Shown piece after piece: positions 35,440 through 45,347 of a stretch of 54,028 nucleotides of DNA. The translations under genes were made by a program, and so were the position numbers. Numbering within the stretch: position 1 is the stretch's first letter; each line of letters starts with the position of its first letter. Under the pieces are notes generated by a model. It was not told the origin of the DNA. It worked only from the letters and a program-made list of their open reading frames with translations, and searched no databases. Origin of the DNA: Roseovarius gahaiensis (GTDB lineage: Bacteria; Pseudomonadota; Alphaproteobacteria; Rhodobacterales; Rhodobacteraceae); contig NZ_JAAORB010000016.1 of NCBI RefSeq assembly GCF_011601345.1, forward strand, positions 1-54,028, given 5' to 3'.

Positions 35440-36405
35440 TCAAATCCGCGGGTCGATCAGCCGATAGACTATATCGGTGATGATATTGAAGGCGATAACC
35501 ATGGCCGCAGACACAAGGAACACGCCCAGCAAGGTGTTGTAATCCCGGGCGGTCAGGCTTTCGAACATCAGCCGTCCAATGCCGGGCCATGCAAACACCG
35601 TTTCGGTCAAAACCGCACCGCCAACCAGTTGGCCCGCTTGCAGGCCTGCCAGTGTGACCACCGGCAACAGGGCGTTGCGCAGGATGTGGCGGCGGCGGAT
35701 CGTGCCCTCAGTCAGTCCCTTGGAACGGGCGGTCTTGACGAAATCCATCTGGCTAACCTCAAGCACCGAAGACCGTGTCATGCGCAGGTAAACGGCCATG
35801 AAGAACAGCCCCAAGGTCAGCGCGGGCAGGAACAAATGTCGTAACCGGTCGAGAACCATCTCAAAGCCCGACAGATCTGCGCCGACGGTCCCGTAACCGA
35901 AGGCCGGAAACCAACCCAGCTTGACCGAGAACAGGACCACCGCCATCAGCGCCACCCAGAACAGCGGTGTGGCGTAAAACAGCAGCGCCATCGAGGTGAT
36001 CGCGCTGTCGCCCCATTTGCCTTGCCGTGCGGCGGCGGCCATCCCGAAGACCACCCCAAGAAGCAAGGACATGCCAAAGGCGGTCAGCGTCAGCAGCAAG
36101 GTAGCGGGCAGGCGATCAAGGATCAGGTCCAGCACCGGCATTTGCTGGCGGTAGGAATAGCCAAGGTCCAGTTGCAAAACGCCCGAGACATAGTTCCAAA
36201 ACTGCACGTAAAGCGGCTGGTCGAGCCCGAATTGTTCGCGCAACTGCTGGATGAACTGTTCATCGGCTGCACCTGCTTCACCCGCCATGACCATGGCGGG
36301 GTCACCGGGGGCGGCATGGATCAGAAAGAAATTCAGGATGACGATCAGCAAAAGGGTGATCAGCGCCTTTGCGGCACGCCCAAAAATCGCGGCGGCAAGT
36401 GTCAT
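35440..36405 (-). CDS. ABC transporter permease, DppB type
   Basis: 321 residues from ATG 36405. The N-terminal helix is followed by the periplasmic segment FLIHAAPGDPAMVMAGE and LREQFGLDQPLYVQFWNY, characteristic of DppB/OppB. The C-terminal half contains the EAA loop MDFVKTARSKGLTE and final motif LVYRLIDPRI type ending. Six membrane helices. Downstream of the binding-protein gene across a 91-bp gap with a strong hairpin. Confidence 0.93.
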   Translation of the reverse strand: MTLAAAIFGRAAKALITLLLIVILNFFLIHAAPGDPAMVMAGEAGAADEQFIQQLREQFGLDQPLYVQFWNYVSGVLQLDLGYSYRQQMPVLDLILDRLPATLLLTLTAFGMSLLLGVVFGMAAAARQGKWGDSAITSMALLFYATPLFWVALMAVVLFSVKLGWFPAFGYGTVGADLSGFEMVLDRLRHLFLPALTLGLFFMAVYLRMTRSSVLEVSQMDFVKTARSKGLTEGTIRRRHILRNALLPVVTLAGLQAGQLVGGAVLTETVFAWPGIGRLMFESLTARDYNTLLGVFLVSAAMVIAFNIITDIVYRLIDPRI

Positions 36406-36449
36406 TCAATTAAACCTGACGGGTTGTCTGTTGAGACGGGACATCTGAC

Positions 36450-36480
36450 CTGTCGGCCCAACCAAGGGCCGGGCCGACAG
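36450..36480 (-). other. Intercistronic hairpin between binding protein and permease genes
   Basis: CTGTCGGCCC (36450-36459) and GGGCCGACAG (36471-36480) form a perfect 10-bp stem with an 11-base loop. On the minus-strand transcript it follows the binding-protein stop. Such structures stabilise the upstream message or cause partial termination so that binding protein exceeds permease. No T-tract follows. Confidence 0.6.
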
Positions 36481-36496
36481 ACGTTAAGCGGTGCGT

Positions 36497-38041
36497 TTAT
36501 TGTTCGATCCACGCGTCGCGCAGGCCGTCATTCACGCCGATGGCCGTGGTGACCAGATCCTTGACCTCGCAGCGGTAGATCGTTGGGAATTCGATCTCAA
36601 GCAGCCATGCGACCGGCACATCGTCGACCAATTGCTGTTGGATCTTGGTGTACAGCTCTTGGCGGGCTTCGGGTGTCGCGGCAACCGCGGCCTCGTCAAA
36701 CATGGCGTCCACCTCTTCGTTGACATAGCCTGCCACGTTGTTCCAAGGGCTGCCCTTTTCGATGTTCGAGCTAAGGTAGCTACGCGACACCCCCAAAGCC
36801 GGATCGCCGTATTGATACAGGTAGGTGAAGGCGATATCGAAATCCCAATCGGATTGTTTCTGGTTCCAGCCCGCCACATCGGTGGCCACGACGGTGCTGT
36901 TGATGCCAACCTCGTCAAGGTTCTGCTTCATCGCCTCGGCCCAACGCTGCCATGTTTCGCCATAGGGCAGGGGCAGGATGCGGACCTCTTCACCGTCATA
37001 CCCGGACGCGGCCAGCATTTCCTCGGCCTTTTCGGCGTTGTGATCATACATGATCGTATCGTCGGTGTAGAAGTTCGTCTTGGACGAGACCGGGCTGGTT
37101 GCGACTTTGCCAAACCCGTTCCAGATCACGTCCCTGACAAATTCGCGGTCCATGGCATACATCACCGCCTTGCGGAAATTCTTGTCTGCGGTCGGGCCTT
37201 CGCGGTTGTTCATCCACGCCATGGCGTGCGGGGCGAAATATTCCCAGCCCTTCCCGGTTGAGCAGACGCCGTCCATCTCCACCAAGCGTTTCACATCCCA
37301 GTTTTCGACCGAACCACCGGGCAAAACATCAACCTCGCCGTTTTCAAAGGCAACCGCGCGGGATGCGGCATCGGGGATGATGCGATAATAGACTTCGTCC
37401 AGATAGGGCTGATCATCGAGGTAGTAATCTTCGTTCTTGACCAGATGGATATAGTTGCCCTTTTCCCATTCGTTGAACTTGTAAGGCCCGGTGCCGATGG
37501 GTGTGTTGTTGGCAGGGTTGTTCAAGTAATCGGTGCCTTCATAGATATGCTTGGGCAGGATCGGCATGGTGCCGGCCTCGAACACACCGATAAACGGGCC
37601 AAACGGGTTTTTCAGTTGGAAAACCACGGTGTGGTCATCAGGGGCGGTGATCGATTCTACATGCTCAAGACTGACCCGCAGGCGCGGGTTGGTTTCGCGC
37701 AACAGCTTGTCCACGGCAAACACCACATCAGCCGAGGTGAACGGTTCCCCGTCATGCCATTTGACATCCTCATGCAGCTTGAACGTATAGGTCAACGCAT
37801 CCTCGGAAATCTCCCATGATTTCGCCAAGGACGGCTGTGGGTTCAGATCGGTATCGTAGCGCAGCAGGCTTTCAAAGATATCGCCCGCCACGAGCTGGGT
37901 CGGGGCGTTCTGAACCATTCCGAGCATCAGGCTGGGTGGTTCGGGCTGAAGCACGATATCAAGGCGCCCACCGGAGTCTTGCGCCGCAGCCGGCAGGCCC
38001 ATTGCAACTGTTAAAAGCGATGCGGTTACAAGGTTTCTCAT
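36497..38041 (-). CDS. ABC transporter substrate-binding protein, family 5
   Basis: 514 residues from ATG 38041, with GGGAG upstream; the frame is open to 38077 but the signal peptide MRNLVTASLLTVAMGLPAAA starts here, with cleavage expected after AAA-Q. The family-5 signature is near residues 65-110 (LLRYDTDLNPQPSLAKSWEI ... VKWHDGEPFTSADVVF). These periplasmic proteins bind peptides, opines, glutathione or oligosaccharides; the ligand cannot be told. First gene of its operon, divergent from a GntR regulator. Confidence 0.92.
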   Translation of the reverse strand: MRNLVTASLLTVAMGLPAAAQDSGGRLDIVLQPEPPSLMLGMVQNAPTQLVAGDIFESLLRYDTDLNPQPSLAKSWEISEDALTYTFKLHEDVKWHDGEPFTSADVVFAVDKLLRETNPRLRVSLEHVESITAPDDHTVVFQLKNPFGPFIGVFEAGTMPILPKHIYEGTDYLNNPANNTPIGTGPYKFNEWEKGNYIHLVKNEDYYLDDQPYLDEVYYRIIPDAASRAVAFENGEVDVLPGGSVENWDVKRLVEMDGVCSTGKGWEYFAPHAMAWMNNREGPTADKNFRKAVMYAMDREFVRDVIWNGFGKVATSPVSSKTNFYTDDTIMYDHNAEKAEEMLAASGYDGEEVRILPLPYGETWQRWAEAMKQNLDEVGINSTVVATDVAGWNQKQSDWDFDIAFTYLYQYGDPALGVSRSYLSSNIEKGSPWNNVAGYVNEEVDAMFDEAAVAATPEARQELYTKIQQQLVDDVPVAWLLEIEFPTIYRCEVKDLVTTAIGVNDGLRDAWIEQ

Positions 38042-38235
38042 ATGTATCTCCCTATTGAAATGGGCCGGGTGCCGCACGCGGGCTTATGATAAAGCCATGT
38101 GCGCTTGCCGGACTATCTCGTTCATGCCATGCCGATGGTTCCGGTCTTTTGGCGGTCTGTTGTGTCTGGGGCGGGCAATGCCTGCCCCTCGCGTGGAGAT
38201 AGGTTCATCGGGGCCGCTGGCCAAAGTCAAGCAAA

Positions 38236-38254
38236 ATTGTCGACAGCCGACAAT
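38236..38254. promoter_or_regulatory. Candidate GntR/FCD operator
   Basis: Inverted repeat ATTGTCG-ACAGC-CGACAAT lies 20 bases before the GntR start, in the 233-bp region divergent to the binding-protein gene. Symmetry and the TTGTCGACA core suit FadR/VanR-type GntR regulators, suggesting autoregulation and control of the transporter. Confidence 0.6.
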
Positions 38255-38274
38255 CATGGCGATAGCGTTACGTC

Positions 38275-38973
38275 ATGAACCGCGACGCTGATCCACTTTT
38301 CAAGCCGCTTGCCCGCGATGCGCTGTCGCAACGCATCGCGCAAATGCTGACCGATGCAATTGTGTCCGGGCGGCTAAAACCCGGTGACAGGGTGGCGGAA
38401 TCGGTGATCGCGCGGGATTTAGGCGTCAGCCGCGCCCCGGTGCGCGAGGCCGGACGGCTGCTGGAAAGTGCCGGTTTGCTTGTGTCCAAGGCCAACCGCG
38501 GATTTTTTGTGCGCACCATCGACGCGACCGACCTCGATTCGCTATATGAACTGCGCCTGTGCATCGAACGCGAAGCGATTGCGCGGGTCGTGCGCGAAGG
38601 CCGTGTTGCGCAGATCATGCCGGTTTTGCTGGCGCAGATCGAAGAGATGATAACCTCGGCCAGCGAGAATCAGTTGATCTATCAGATCGGCGTGGATTTG
38701 CAGTTTCACCGCTGCATCGTCGAGGCGAGTGGCAATGGACGGTTTTTGACGGTGTTCGACAATCTGGCGTCTGAAATTCAAGCTTGCACCGCATTGATCG
38801 AGCGTGTGTTTGACGAACCCGGACTGGTGGCACGCAATCATTTTCTGATCATCGAGGCACTGGAAACCGGCAATGAAGATAGGGCGCGCGCCGCGATGGA
38901 ATATCACATCGGTGTCGCGCGCAAGGCGGTTGTCGGGCATTTCAGATCATTGGAAACCGGTGCCGCGCAATAG
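38275..38973 (+). CDS. GntR-family regulator, FCD (FadR) subfamily
   Basis: 232 residues from ATG 38275. The winged helix spans about residues 12-80 (SQRIAQMLTDAIVSGRLKPGDR; LGVSRAPVREAGRLLESAGLL), followed by the all-helical FCD ligand domain to about 220, with ELRLCIEREA, the DLQFH segment and histidines in MEYHIGVAR that bind a metal in this subfamily. Effectors are usually organic acids or sugar acids. It is divergent from the ABC importer, and convergent with eda 15 bp away, so it may regulate the transporter, edd-eda, or both. Confidence 0.92.
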   Translation: MNRDADPLFKPLARDALSQRIAQMLTDAIVSGRLKPGDRVAESVIARDLGVSRAPVREAGRLLESAGLLVSKANRGFFVRTIDATDLDSLYELRLCIEREAIARVVREGRVAQIMPVLLAQIEEMITSASENQLIYQIGVDLQFHRCIVEASGNGRFLTVFDNLASEIQACTALIERVFDEPGLVARNHFLIIEALETGNEDRARAAMEYHIGVARKAVVGHFRSLETGAAQ

Positions 38974-38988
38974 GGCGGTTGCGCCGTT

Positions 38989-39648
38989 CTAATTGTTGCC
39001 CGACAGGCCGCGCGCGGCGCGTGCCAGATCGGTAATTGTAGCCCAATTCTGGGCTTTCACGGCTTCCGACGGGGCTACCCAACTGCCGCCGACGCACAGC
39101 GTGTTGGACAGGCGCAGGTAATCCGGCGCGTTGGTTGGGCTGATTCCGCCGGTCGGGCAAAATGTGGCCTGTGGCAGAGGTGCACCAAGCGCTTTCAGCG
39201 CGGCCGACCCGCCCGACGCCTCGGCAGGAAAGAACTTGAGCATGTCATAGCCGCGCTCCAGCAGGTGCATGACCTCGGTGGCGGTGGCCGCGCCGGGCAG
39301 CAGGGGCAGGGCGGTGGCCTCGCACGCGTCCAGCAGGCGGGGCGTGCTGCCCGGTGACACGGCAAAGCGCGCCCCCGACCCTTTGCAGGCTGCCACATCT
39401 TCGGGTGTCAGAACCGTGCCCGCGCCGACGATTGCGCCCTCGACCTGTGACATTAAGTGGATCGCCTGAAGGGCCGCCGGGGTGCGCAGGGTGACCTCAA
39501 GCACCGGCAGGCCGCCCGCCACAAGCGCCTGCGCCAATGACGCGGCGGTGCTGGCATCGTCGATCACCAGAACAGGGATCACCGGCGCAAGGCTGCACAG
39601 GGCGCGGGTTTGGCGGCTGGCCTCTTGCGGGGTCATGCCCTTTGTCAT
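38989..39648 (-). CDS. eda: 2-dehydro-3-deoxyphosphogluconate aldolase
   Basis: 219 residues from ATG 39648, overlapping the edd stop (ATGA). KDPG aldolase splits 2-keto-3-deoxy-6-phosphogluconate into pyruvate and glyceraldehyde-3-phosphate, the last specific step of the Entner-Doudoroff pathway. The Schiff-base lysine is K138 in [11 protein letters not shown]; the conserved EVTLRTPAA and [11 protein letters not shown] segments and [15 protein letters not shown] phosphate site are present. Length is normal. Confidence 0.95.
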   Translation of the reverse strand: MTKGMTPQEASRQTRALCSLAPVIPVLVIDDASTAASLAQALVAGGLPVLEVTLRTPAALQAIHLMSQVEGAIVGAGTVLTPEDVAACKGSGARFAVSPGSTPRLLDACEATALPLLPGAATATEVMHLLERGYDMLKFFPAEASGGSAALKALGAPLPQATFCPTGGISPTNAPDYLRLSNTLCVGGSWVAPSEAVKAQNWATITDLARAARGLSGNN

Positions 39649-41468
39649 GTCTGCGGCTCCGTCGGCAAAAGCGGCGAGGCGCCCAAGGTGGCGGGGCCTG
39701 CGGATTGGCGGAAAAGCTCGAACAACTCGCGCCCGGTGCCGTGGGTATTGGCCGACAGATCGGGCGTGGCTGCTTCGCGGTCTAGCGCGCCGTCGGTCAA
39801 AACCTCAAGCCGTCCGGCGCGAGCGTCAACACGTAGAATATCGCCATCCTGCAAGCGCGCCAGCGGGCCGCCAAGCGCCGCCTCGGGGCTGACATGCAGC
39901 GCGGCGGGCACCTTGCCCGACGCGCCCGACATGCGGCCATCGGTGACCAGTGCGATCTTTAGCCCCCGGTCCAGCAGGACCGACAAAATGGGGGTCAGCC
40001 CGTGCAGTTCCGGCATTCCGTTGGCGCGCGGCCCCTGAAAGCGCACCACCACGATGCAATCCCCGGTAAACTCCCCGGCGCGAAACGCGGCCTTGACCTG
40101 TTCTTGATCCTCAAAGATGCGCGCGGGCGCTTCGATCATGTGCAGATCGGGGGCGACGGCAGACACCTTCATGATCCCGGTGCCCAGATTGCCCGCCATG
40201 TCCTGTAGCCCGCCGGTGGCCTTAAAAGGGTCAGATGCAGGGCGCAAGATTTTCTCATTCCCGGATGTGTCAGGGCCATCTGTCCAGACAAGGGTATCTT
40301 GGCTCAGCTTCGGCTCGTGCGTGTAGCGCGACAGCCCCGGCCCGGCGACGGTTTTGACATCGTCCTGCAACAGACCCGCATCCAGCAGTTGGGCGATCAT
40401 GTATTGCAGGCCGCCTGCCGCGTGAAAATGGTTCACGTCGGCCAGACCGTTGGGATAGACCTTGGCCATCAGGGGCGTGACGGACGAGACCGCAGCAAAA
40501 TCCTCGGGCAGCAGGATGATCCCCGCCGCCCGCGCCATGGCAGGCAGGTGCAGCACAAGGTTGGTTGACCCGCCTGTAGCCATCAGGCCAACCATGCCGT
40601 TCACAAAGGCGCGTTCATCCAACACCTCACCGGCGGGCGTATAGGCATTGCCAAGCGCCGTGATCGCAAGCGCGCGGTCGGTCGCCGCACAGGTCAGCGC
40701 ATCGCGCAGCGGCGTGCCGGGGGTGACAAAGCTGGCTCCCGGCAAGTGCAGGCCCATAAACTCCATCAGCATCTGGTTGGTGTTGGCGGTGCCGTAAAAG
40801 GTGCAGGTGCCGGGGCCGTGATAGCTGGCCATTTCGGCGGCCATCAATTCATCACGGCCAATCTGGCCCTCGGCGTATTTCTGGCGCACTTTGGATTTTT
40901 CGTCGTTGGGCAAGCCCGAGGTCATCGGACCGGCAGGCATGAACACCGCCGGGATGTGGCCAAAGGTGGCCGCGGCGATCACAAGCCCCGGCACGATCTT
41001 GTCGCACACACCCAGAAACGCTGCCGCATCAAAGGTGTTATGGCTGAGCGCCACACCGGCCGCCAGCGCGATGACATCGCGCGAAAACAACGACAGCTCC
41101 ATCCCCGGTTGGCCTTGGGTGACGCCATCGCACATCGCCGGAACCCCGCCCGCCACTTGCGCCGTGCCGCCCGCTGCGCGCGCGGCTTGCTTGATCAGCT
41201 GTGGAAAGCTTTCAAACGGCTGATGCGCCGACAGCATATCGTTATAGGCGGTGACGATCCCCAGATTAGGCGCGCGTGTCGCGGCAAGGCGGTCCTTGTC
41301 GTCGCCCATCGCGGCATAGGCATGCGCGGCGTTGCCACAGCTTAGATGCGCCCGGTTTGGCCCAGCATGCGCGGCAGCCTGTATGCGCGCAAGATATGTC
41401 TCGCGTGTCTTGGCCGATCGGTGGCGAATGCGGTCTGTGACGTCCAGAATTGTGGGGTGGAGTGGCAT
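39645..41468 (-). CDS. edd: Phosphogluconate dehydratase
   Basis: 607 residues from ATG 41468; the frame is open to 41552 but the family N-terminus begins here. Edd converts 6-phosphogluconate to KDPG with a [4Fe-4S] cluster. Conserved segments include [47 protein letters not shown] and [20 protein letters not shown], with the cluster cysteines in the second and third. It forms a coupled pair with eda. A LacI-type half-palindrome lies about 50 bases upstream. Confidence 0.96.
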   Translation of the reverse strand: MPLHPTILDVTDRIRHRSAKTRETYLARIQAAAHAGPNRAHLSCGNAAHAYAAMGDDKDRLAATRAPNLGIVTAYNDMLSAHQPFESFPQLIKQAARAAGGTAQVAGGVPAMCDGVTQGQPGMELSLFSRDVIALAAGVALSHNTFDAAAFLGVCDKIVPGLVIAAATFGHIPAVFMPAGPMTSGLPNDEKSKVRQKYAEGQIGRDELMAAEMASYHGPGTCTFYGTANTNQMLMEFMGLHLPGASFVTPGTPLRDALTCAATDRALAITALGNAYTPAGEVLDERAFVNGMVGLMATGGSTNLVLHLPAMARAAGIILLPEDFAAVSSVTPLMAKVYPNGLADVNHFHAAGGLQYMIAQLLDAGLLQDDVKTVAGPGLSRYTHEPKLSQDTLVWTDGPDTSGNEKILRPASDPFKATGGLQDMAGNLGTGIMKVSAVAPDLHMIEAPARIFEDQEQVKAAFRAGEFTGDCIVVVRFQGPRANGMPELHGLTPILSVLLDRGLKIALVTDGRMSGASGKVPAALHVSPEAALGGPLARLQDGDILRVDARAGRLEVLTDGALDREAATPDLSANTHGTGRELFELFRQSAGPATLGASPLLPTEPQT

Positions 41469-41514
41469 GATATGGTCCAGTCCGTAACTATGATGGCGAC
41501 GTGCCTGAAGTGGC

Positions 41515-41526
41515 GTTAGCGGTAAC
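41515..41526. promoter_or_regulatory. Candidate operator upstream of edd
   Basis: GTTA-GCGG-TAAC, 10 of 12 positions symmetric, lies 47 bases upstream of the edd start. The spacing and GTTA/TAAC arms resemble LacI-family sites for gluconate-type regulators. No such regulator is in the window. Confidence 0.3.
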
Positions 41527-41585
41527 ATACCACTGCTTGTGCCAAGGTTCAAACGCTGCGCCGCGCCGCTGACGGCTGGGGCGGA

Positions 41586-44500
41586 TCAATAATCTTTCTC
41601 GAAATAGATACCGATGCCGGTATTGCCTTCTGAATTCAGCCGTCCTTTGACGGTGACATTGCGCGACAGATCGATGTTGAGGTCGATTTGTTGTTCGCCG
41701 CTGCTGTCGGCGCTGATCTCGGAATAAATGTTTTCGCTGATATAGGCCCCAGCACTGAGTTGCGTGGCCCCTGTGTCAGAGGTTGTGACATCAAGGTTGC
41801 TCAGGCCGACGGATTCGCGCAGCCCGCCCAGCAACCCATCATCAAGCCGCCCGGCCAGCGTGGCCACCGCCGCCGCCAACTGCGCGGCCTGAAACGGCGA
41901 GATACTATCAAGGCCACGGCCAAAGATCAGGCGGGCCACGACCTCTTCTTGCGGCAGGTCCGGGGACGAGGTGAAGCGGATGTCCGGCTCGCTGGCCAGA
42001 CCTTCGACAACCACACGCAAGGTCACATCATCGGCATCAGATTCGGCAACGAAGCGCAGATAGGGGTCGAACGCGCCGCGCAGATCAACGCGCCCCTCCG
42101 TCAGGGTCAGGCGTTTGCCCAATATATCCAACCGGCCACGGATCAATTCGAACATGCCGCTTGGCACAACGTCATTCGTGGTGCCGGTCACGCGCAAGCG
42201 CCCGCCCAGTTCCGCATCCAGCCCGCGCCCCCGCACGAAAATTCGGTTGGGGGCAAGGATCGTCAGGTCAAGCCCGTAAGCGGGGCCTGCCGCATCGGGC
42301 TCGGCCTGCTGAATACGGCCCGCCCGGCGGCGGGTTTCGGTGACAGCGGGCGGTTCGTCGACATGTCGGATTTGCGGTAACAACCCGACGTTGGCCAAGT
42401 TCGAGGACGGCACACGAATCTCGGTGTCGCCCAGTTGCAACTGTCCACCGATCTGCGCGCCACCTGCCAATGGCCCGGTCATGGAAACAACTCCGCTGAC
42501 CTTGGTCTTGTACAAATCCGGGTCGCTGTGGCCCAAGGCGTTCAGCAGCACGGTCAGATTGGCGGAATAGGGCGGCTGCAGGTCGATCGGGCCGTTCACG
42601 GCCAATGATCCACTTTCGCGGCCATCGGCGGTGATGCTGATCTCGGCGCTGCCGTTGCGCAGGTCGATGCCGCCTTGCAGATTTGCAAAGGCGGCGGACA
42701 GCGTCGGCAGGGCAACGCGCCCATCGGCCAGCGTGACGCGCCCGGAAACAGACCCAAGCGCCGGTGCGCCGGACACGCGCAAATCAAACTCAGAGCGCCC
42801 TTCGACAGATCGGGGCGCAATGAACCGGTTGGCCAATTCCAAAGGCGCGGCCCCGGTCAGGGCAAGCTCAAGAGATTGGCCCAGATCGCGAATATCGCCC
42901 GAAACAGTCGCGGTGGTGCCCGCCGGGCCGGAGGCGTGCAGATCAACGCCGATGTCACGGCCCATGTCATCGCGCAGCACAAAGCTGCCGGTGGCCTGTG
43001 CGGGCCCATCAAAGCCAGGCGTCAACAGCGCCAGATCCGACAGGCGCGCGTTAACATCTATTGGCGCGCCGGGTGTGCTGCCGTCTGCTGTGACAGAGAC
43101 ACGCGGCCCATCAAGGCGCAGCGTGCGTAGGCTGATACCCTCCGGCGCGCGGCTGGCATCAAGGCTGGCACTGATTGCCCCGGTCAACATATCGTCCAGC
43201 GTCGCGATCCCCGTGCGCAGGTTTTGCCCGGTCAGATCGGCGCTAAGCGTGGCGCTGTCGCCTTTGATCGCGCCATCGCCTTGGGCCTCAAGCCCCAGTT
43301 GCCCGCCCAATGAGCGCTGTGCCAAGCGCGAAAACCGCGACAAATCATCGGCCTTCAGCGACAGCGCGCCACTGACCGGCAGGCTGGGATCGGTCGGGTC
43401 CAGTGTCCCCGACAAGTTCAATTGCGTTTGCGCCAGTGCCGCTTGGACATCGTCAAGCCGGATCACGCCGCCATCCCTCCAACCCAGACCGCCCTGCACG
43501 GTCAGCGGGCCATTCAGACGGGGCTCGGCCAAGGAGATATCGGGCAGTTCGGCACTGATCTTCAGATCGGCGGCGGCTGGCGTGATCGTTCCGTTGATCT
43601 GTGCTTTGATTGCGGAACTGGACAGGGAAAGACGATCAAGGGTGGTGCCGGTTTCGTCGCGCCGGGCCGCGATGATCAAGTCGGTTTGCGGCTTTAACAG
43701 GCCATCAAGACGCGGCTCACCCACGGCCAGACCGGTGGTTTGTGCGCTGATATCCGCGTCGAATGCACCGCTGAGCAGCGTGGCGTTGCCCGACACCGTG
43801 GCCTGCGCCGCGCCTTGCAGATCGCGGCCAGCCAGCGGCGCAAAGCGCGCAAGGTTGCCAAGACTAAGATCGGCTGTCCCGGTGATGGGAACACCCTCGC
43901 GCAGCGCGTCCAGCCGGGCATCGGCCCGCAATTCCGCATCACCGCTTGATACCGTCAGTCCTGAAATGCGCAAGGGCGCATCATCTTGCCACGTCAGCCC
44001 AAGCGCGCCGTGCGGGGTGGGGCCAATGGCCTGCGCCAGATCGGCGTTGTCATGGCTGACAGCTTTGGTGGAAAAGCTGATATCGGCGCTGACATCGCGG
44101 GGCACCTGCGGGCTGATACGCCCACGGGCTTCAAGATTGGCTTGGCCAACGCGCACCCCGTCGTGCCGCAGATCGCGCAGGCGCAGGTTGGCCGTCCAGC
44201 GATCTCCTTGTGCGGCATCGTAATCGGCCTGAATATTGGCCCCTGCGATCCGGACAGCCGCGCCCGGGACAGGCAAACGAACCAGACCGCTCGGGCTGCC
44301 GATCCGGCCTGACACCGCAAAGCGACGCGGCCAATTGCGCGAATCCAGTGCCAGCTGTCCTGACAGGGCCATTTGTGCGGTGCGCAAGCTGAAATCATCC
44401 AGAACGGTTGCACCCTCCGTGGTGCGCCAGCCGTTCAGCTTTAATGTTGAGCGTCCGTCGAAGAAGGCCTGCAGTTCGGGCGTAAAGAATGGCTGTATGT

Positions 44501-45347
44501 CGCCATTCAATTGCGCGCTGAAGCGTTGCGCAATCCTATCGTTGCCCGGGTCTTCTTCGGTATCTGTGGCAGGTTCGGTGCGCAGGGTGCCCTCAAGGTG
44601 GCGAACGCCATTGCGGGTCAGGGCCAACCGGGCCTCAAAGGCATCCAACGGCCCTGCGCCTTTCACCGTCAATCCAAGGGCGGGACGTTCGGGCAGGTTC
44701 ATCATCCCCGAAAGAATGCCGCCTTGCCCTTCGTTCACCTCAAGGTCTAGCGACAGCTCTTTGGTAGTGTTGGAATATCCTGCCGCAAGCGCAAAGGTGC
44801 CCTCGCCGTCGAGACGGTCAATATCCAGATCGGCCTGACCGTCCCCATCCGCCAAAGACAATGACCCAAGCACGGACAGCTCCAACGCCTCGCCCAGAAT
44901 GGGGGCGCCAAGCGAAAAGCTGCCAGCTTGCAATTGGTCGATGCGAACAGACACTGGCAAATCGGGCAGGGCAAACGGCGCGGCGGCCGCGTCCTTGGTA
45001 TCCAGCCCATCTTTGCTGACGGGAAGGCGGGGCAAAATGATTTGATCGGCGCTTAGTTGGTTGACTTCAAGGCGACCGCGCAACAGCGCGCTGCGTGTCC
45101 AGTCCAGCGTCACCCCCCGCAGGGTCAGCCATATGCCCTCGGCGTCGGCGATTGTCATCTCGTCCAGCGTCGCCTGAGAGGACAGCGCGCCTTCAAAACC
45201 GCTGATCCGCACCTCGCGGCCCGCAGCAGACAGGTTGTCTTCGATGAAACTTTGCAAAATGCCGCGCTCGCGGAGGTCGTCGGCGTCTTGCGCCACGACT
45301 GGGACCGTCCAGACACAGACAAGGAGTATGCTCAGAAGTTTACGCAT
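41586..45347 (-). CDS. tamB: Translocation and assembly module inner-membrane protein TamB
   Basis: 1253 residues from ATG 45347, overlapping the tamA stop by one base (TGATG). A signal anchor at the N-terminus (LLSILLVCVWTVPVVA) is followed by a very long beta-rich region of AsmA/TamB repeats and the C-terminal DUF490 domain (LGKRLTLTEGRVDLRGAFDPYLRF; PQEEVVARLIFGRGLDSISPFQAAQLA). TamB spans the periplasm and works with TamA; roles proposed are autotransporter insertion and phospholipid transport to the outer membrane. Length fits the alphaproteobacterial form. Confidence 0.94.
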   Translation of the reverse strand: MRKLLSILLVCVWTVPVVAQDADDLRERGILQSFIEDNLSAAGREVRISGFEGALSSQATLDEMTIADAEGIWLTLRGVTLDWTRSALLRGRLEVNQLSADQIILPRLPVSKDGLDTKDAAAAPFALPDLPVSVRIDQLQAGSFSLGAPILGEALELSVLGSLSLADGDGQADLDIDRLDGEGTFALAAGYSNTTKELSLDLEVNEGQGGILSGMMNLPERPALGLTVKGAGPLDAFEARLALTRNGVRHLEGTLRTEPATDTEEDPGNDRIAQRFSAQLNGDIQPFFTPELQAFFDGRSTLKLNGWRTTEGATVLDDFSLRTAQMALSGQLALDSRNWPRRFAVSGRIGSPSGLVRLPVPGAAVRIAGANIQADYDAAQGDRWTANLRLRDLRHDGVRVGQANLEARGRISPQVPRDVSADISFSTKAVSHDNADLAQAIGPTPHGALGLTWQDDAPLRISGLTVSSGDAELRADARLDALREGVPITGTADLSLGNLARFAPLAGRDLQGAAQATVSGNATLLSGAFDADISAQTTGLAVGEPRLDGLLKPQTDLIIAARRDETGTTLDRLSLSSSAIKAQINGTITPAAADLKISAELPDISLAEPRLNGPLTVQGGLGWRDGGVIRLDDVQAALAQTQLNLSGTLDPTDPSLPVSGALSLKADDLSRFSRLAQRSLGGQLGLEAQGDGAIKGDSATLSADLTGQNLRTGIATLDDMLTGAISASLDASRAPEGISLRTLRLDGPRVSVTADGSTPGAPIDVNARLSDLALLTPGFDGPAQATGSFVLRDDMGRDIGVDLHASGPAGTTATVSGDIRDLGQSLELALTGAAPLELANRFIAPRSVEGRSEFDLRVSGAPALGSVSGRVTLADGRVALPTLSAAFANLQGGIDLRNGSAEISITADGRESGSLAVNGPIDLQPPYSANLTVLLNALGHSDPDLYKTKVSGVVSMTGPLAGGAQIGGQLQLGDTEIRVPSSNLANVGLLPQIRHVDEPPAVTETRRRAGRIQQAEPDAAGPAYGLDLTILAPNRIFVRGRGLDAELGGRLRVTGTTNDVVPSGMFELIRGRLDILGKRLTLTEGRVDLRGAFDPYLRFVAESDADDVTLRVVVEGLASEPDIRFTSSPDLPQEEVVARLIFGRGLDSISPFQAAQLAAAVATLAGRLDDGLLGGLRESVGLSNLDVTTSDTGATQLSAGAYISENIYSEISADSSGEQQIDLNIDLSRNVTVKGRLNSEGNTGIGIYFEKDY

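Noticed and set aside
42631..44223. Open frame of 530 codons opposite tamB
   Set aside because: Ser/Arg/Pro-rich antisense frame without any domain; tamB is clear on the other strand.
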